From assembly GCF_001939115.1 (NCBI RefSeq), contig NZ_MQTZ01000003.1:1-64000 (forward strand): a stretch of DNA of 64,000 bases. Direction: 5' to 3'. Source of the stretch: Leptolyngbya sp. 'hensonii' (GTDB lineage: Bacteria > Cyanobacteriota > Cyanobacteriia > GCF-001939115). Below, in pieces: positions 63,985-64,000 of this stretch. How positions within the stretch are numbered: the stretch's first letter is position 1; every line of letters starts with the position of its first letter. A model generated the notes under the pieces. It was given only the letters and a program-made list of their open reading frames with translations. It had not been told where the DNA came from and ran no database searches. Position numbers and translations under genes: made by a program.

Positions 63985-64000
63985 ATGATTCAATTTCACA
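63985..64000 (+). CDS. start of a gene cut by the window edge
   Basis: ATG at 63985 with a GGAGG nine bases upstream and an open frame (MIQFH) to the end of the window. Product cannot be determined. Confidence 0.5.

Overview
The window is chromosomal DNA from a cyanobacterium, most likely a filamentous Leptolyngbya-type organism. Support: genes for PsbZ, a high-light-inducible protein and Mg-chelatase ChlI; several small cyanobacterial families (DUF4359, DUF2256, DUF6825-like); giant Ser/Thr-His multi-kinases and CHASE2 kinases; frequent GATCGC/CGATCG words typical of HIP1-rich genomes; moderately high G+C. No rRNA, tRNA, CRISPR array, prophage or intact insertion sequence was recognised. The genus is inferred, not proven.

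Layout. 1-20 kb: degenerate P-loop ATPase, PacL-type Ca2+ pump, RecF, HLIP, alanine dehydrogenase, CADD-like oxygenase, glyoxalase II, GalE with a GT-C glycosyltransferase, an 1,874-residue multi-kinase, glucokinase, lumazine synthase. 20-28 kb: PsbZ, CBS/tRNA nucleotidyltransferase, a protein kinase lacking key catalytic residues, ABC1 kinase, PP2C phosphatase. 28-36 kb: purine-degradation genes (puuE, allC, a GGCT/allophanate-hydrolase-like gene, uraD) around a 1,260-residue hybrid histidine kinase, with a perfect 23-bp operator-like palindrome between allC and the next gene. 36-45 kb: ethylene-receptor-like hybrid kinase, dapB, CHASE2 kinase, chlI, ruvC, and a decayed gene. 45-54 kb: the most interesting region. 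54-64 kb: LuxR-type regulator, repeats, LMW phosphatase, EbfC, MurB/MurC, NadD, DUF2256 plus isoaspartyl peptidase, TrmJ, a membrane-anchored beta-lactamase-fold hydrolase, a dienelactone hydrolase and the start of one more gene.

The candidate system at 45.6-53.7 kb combines an NrtR-like Nudix regulator, two Uma2-family nucleases, a PP2C-like phosphatase, a small CxxC membrane protein, an ADP-ribosylglycohydrolase, a divergent protein kinase with a zinc ribbon, a nicotinamidase-like cysteine hydrolase and a vWA protein with an intact MIDAS. PP2C, kinase and vWA match the known TerY-P triad; the other enzymes all act on NAD or ADP-ribose chemistry. Two promoters 2 kb apart, one before the PP2C gene and one before the kinase gene, carry almost the same roughly 50-bp block: TTGACA, 17-bp spacer, (G/C)ATACT, and two GTGT-N7-ACAC dyads whose starts are exactly 28 bp apart. 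This suggests one regulator, plausibly the divergently placed NrtR-like protein, controls the set.

Other structure: a 131-bp MITE-like element with 22-bp inverted ends supplies the stop codon of the LMW phosphatase gene, and the end of a second copy does the same for the first gene in the window; a 16-bp tandem array lies between psbZ and ribH; three hairpin units of about 55 bp, one with its hairpin inverted, precede the MITE.
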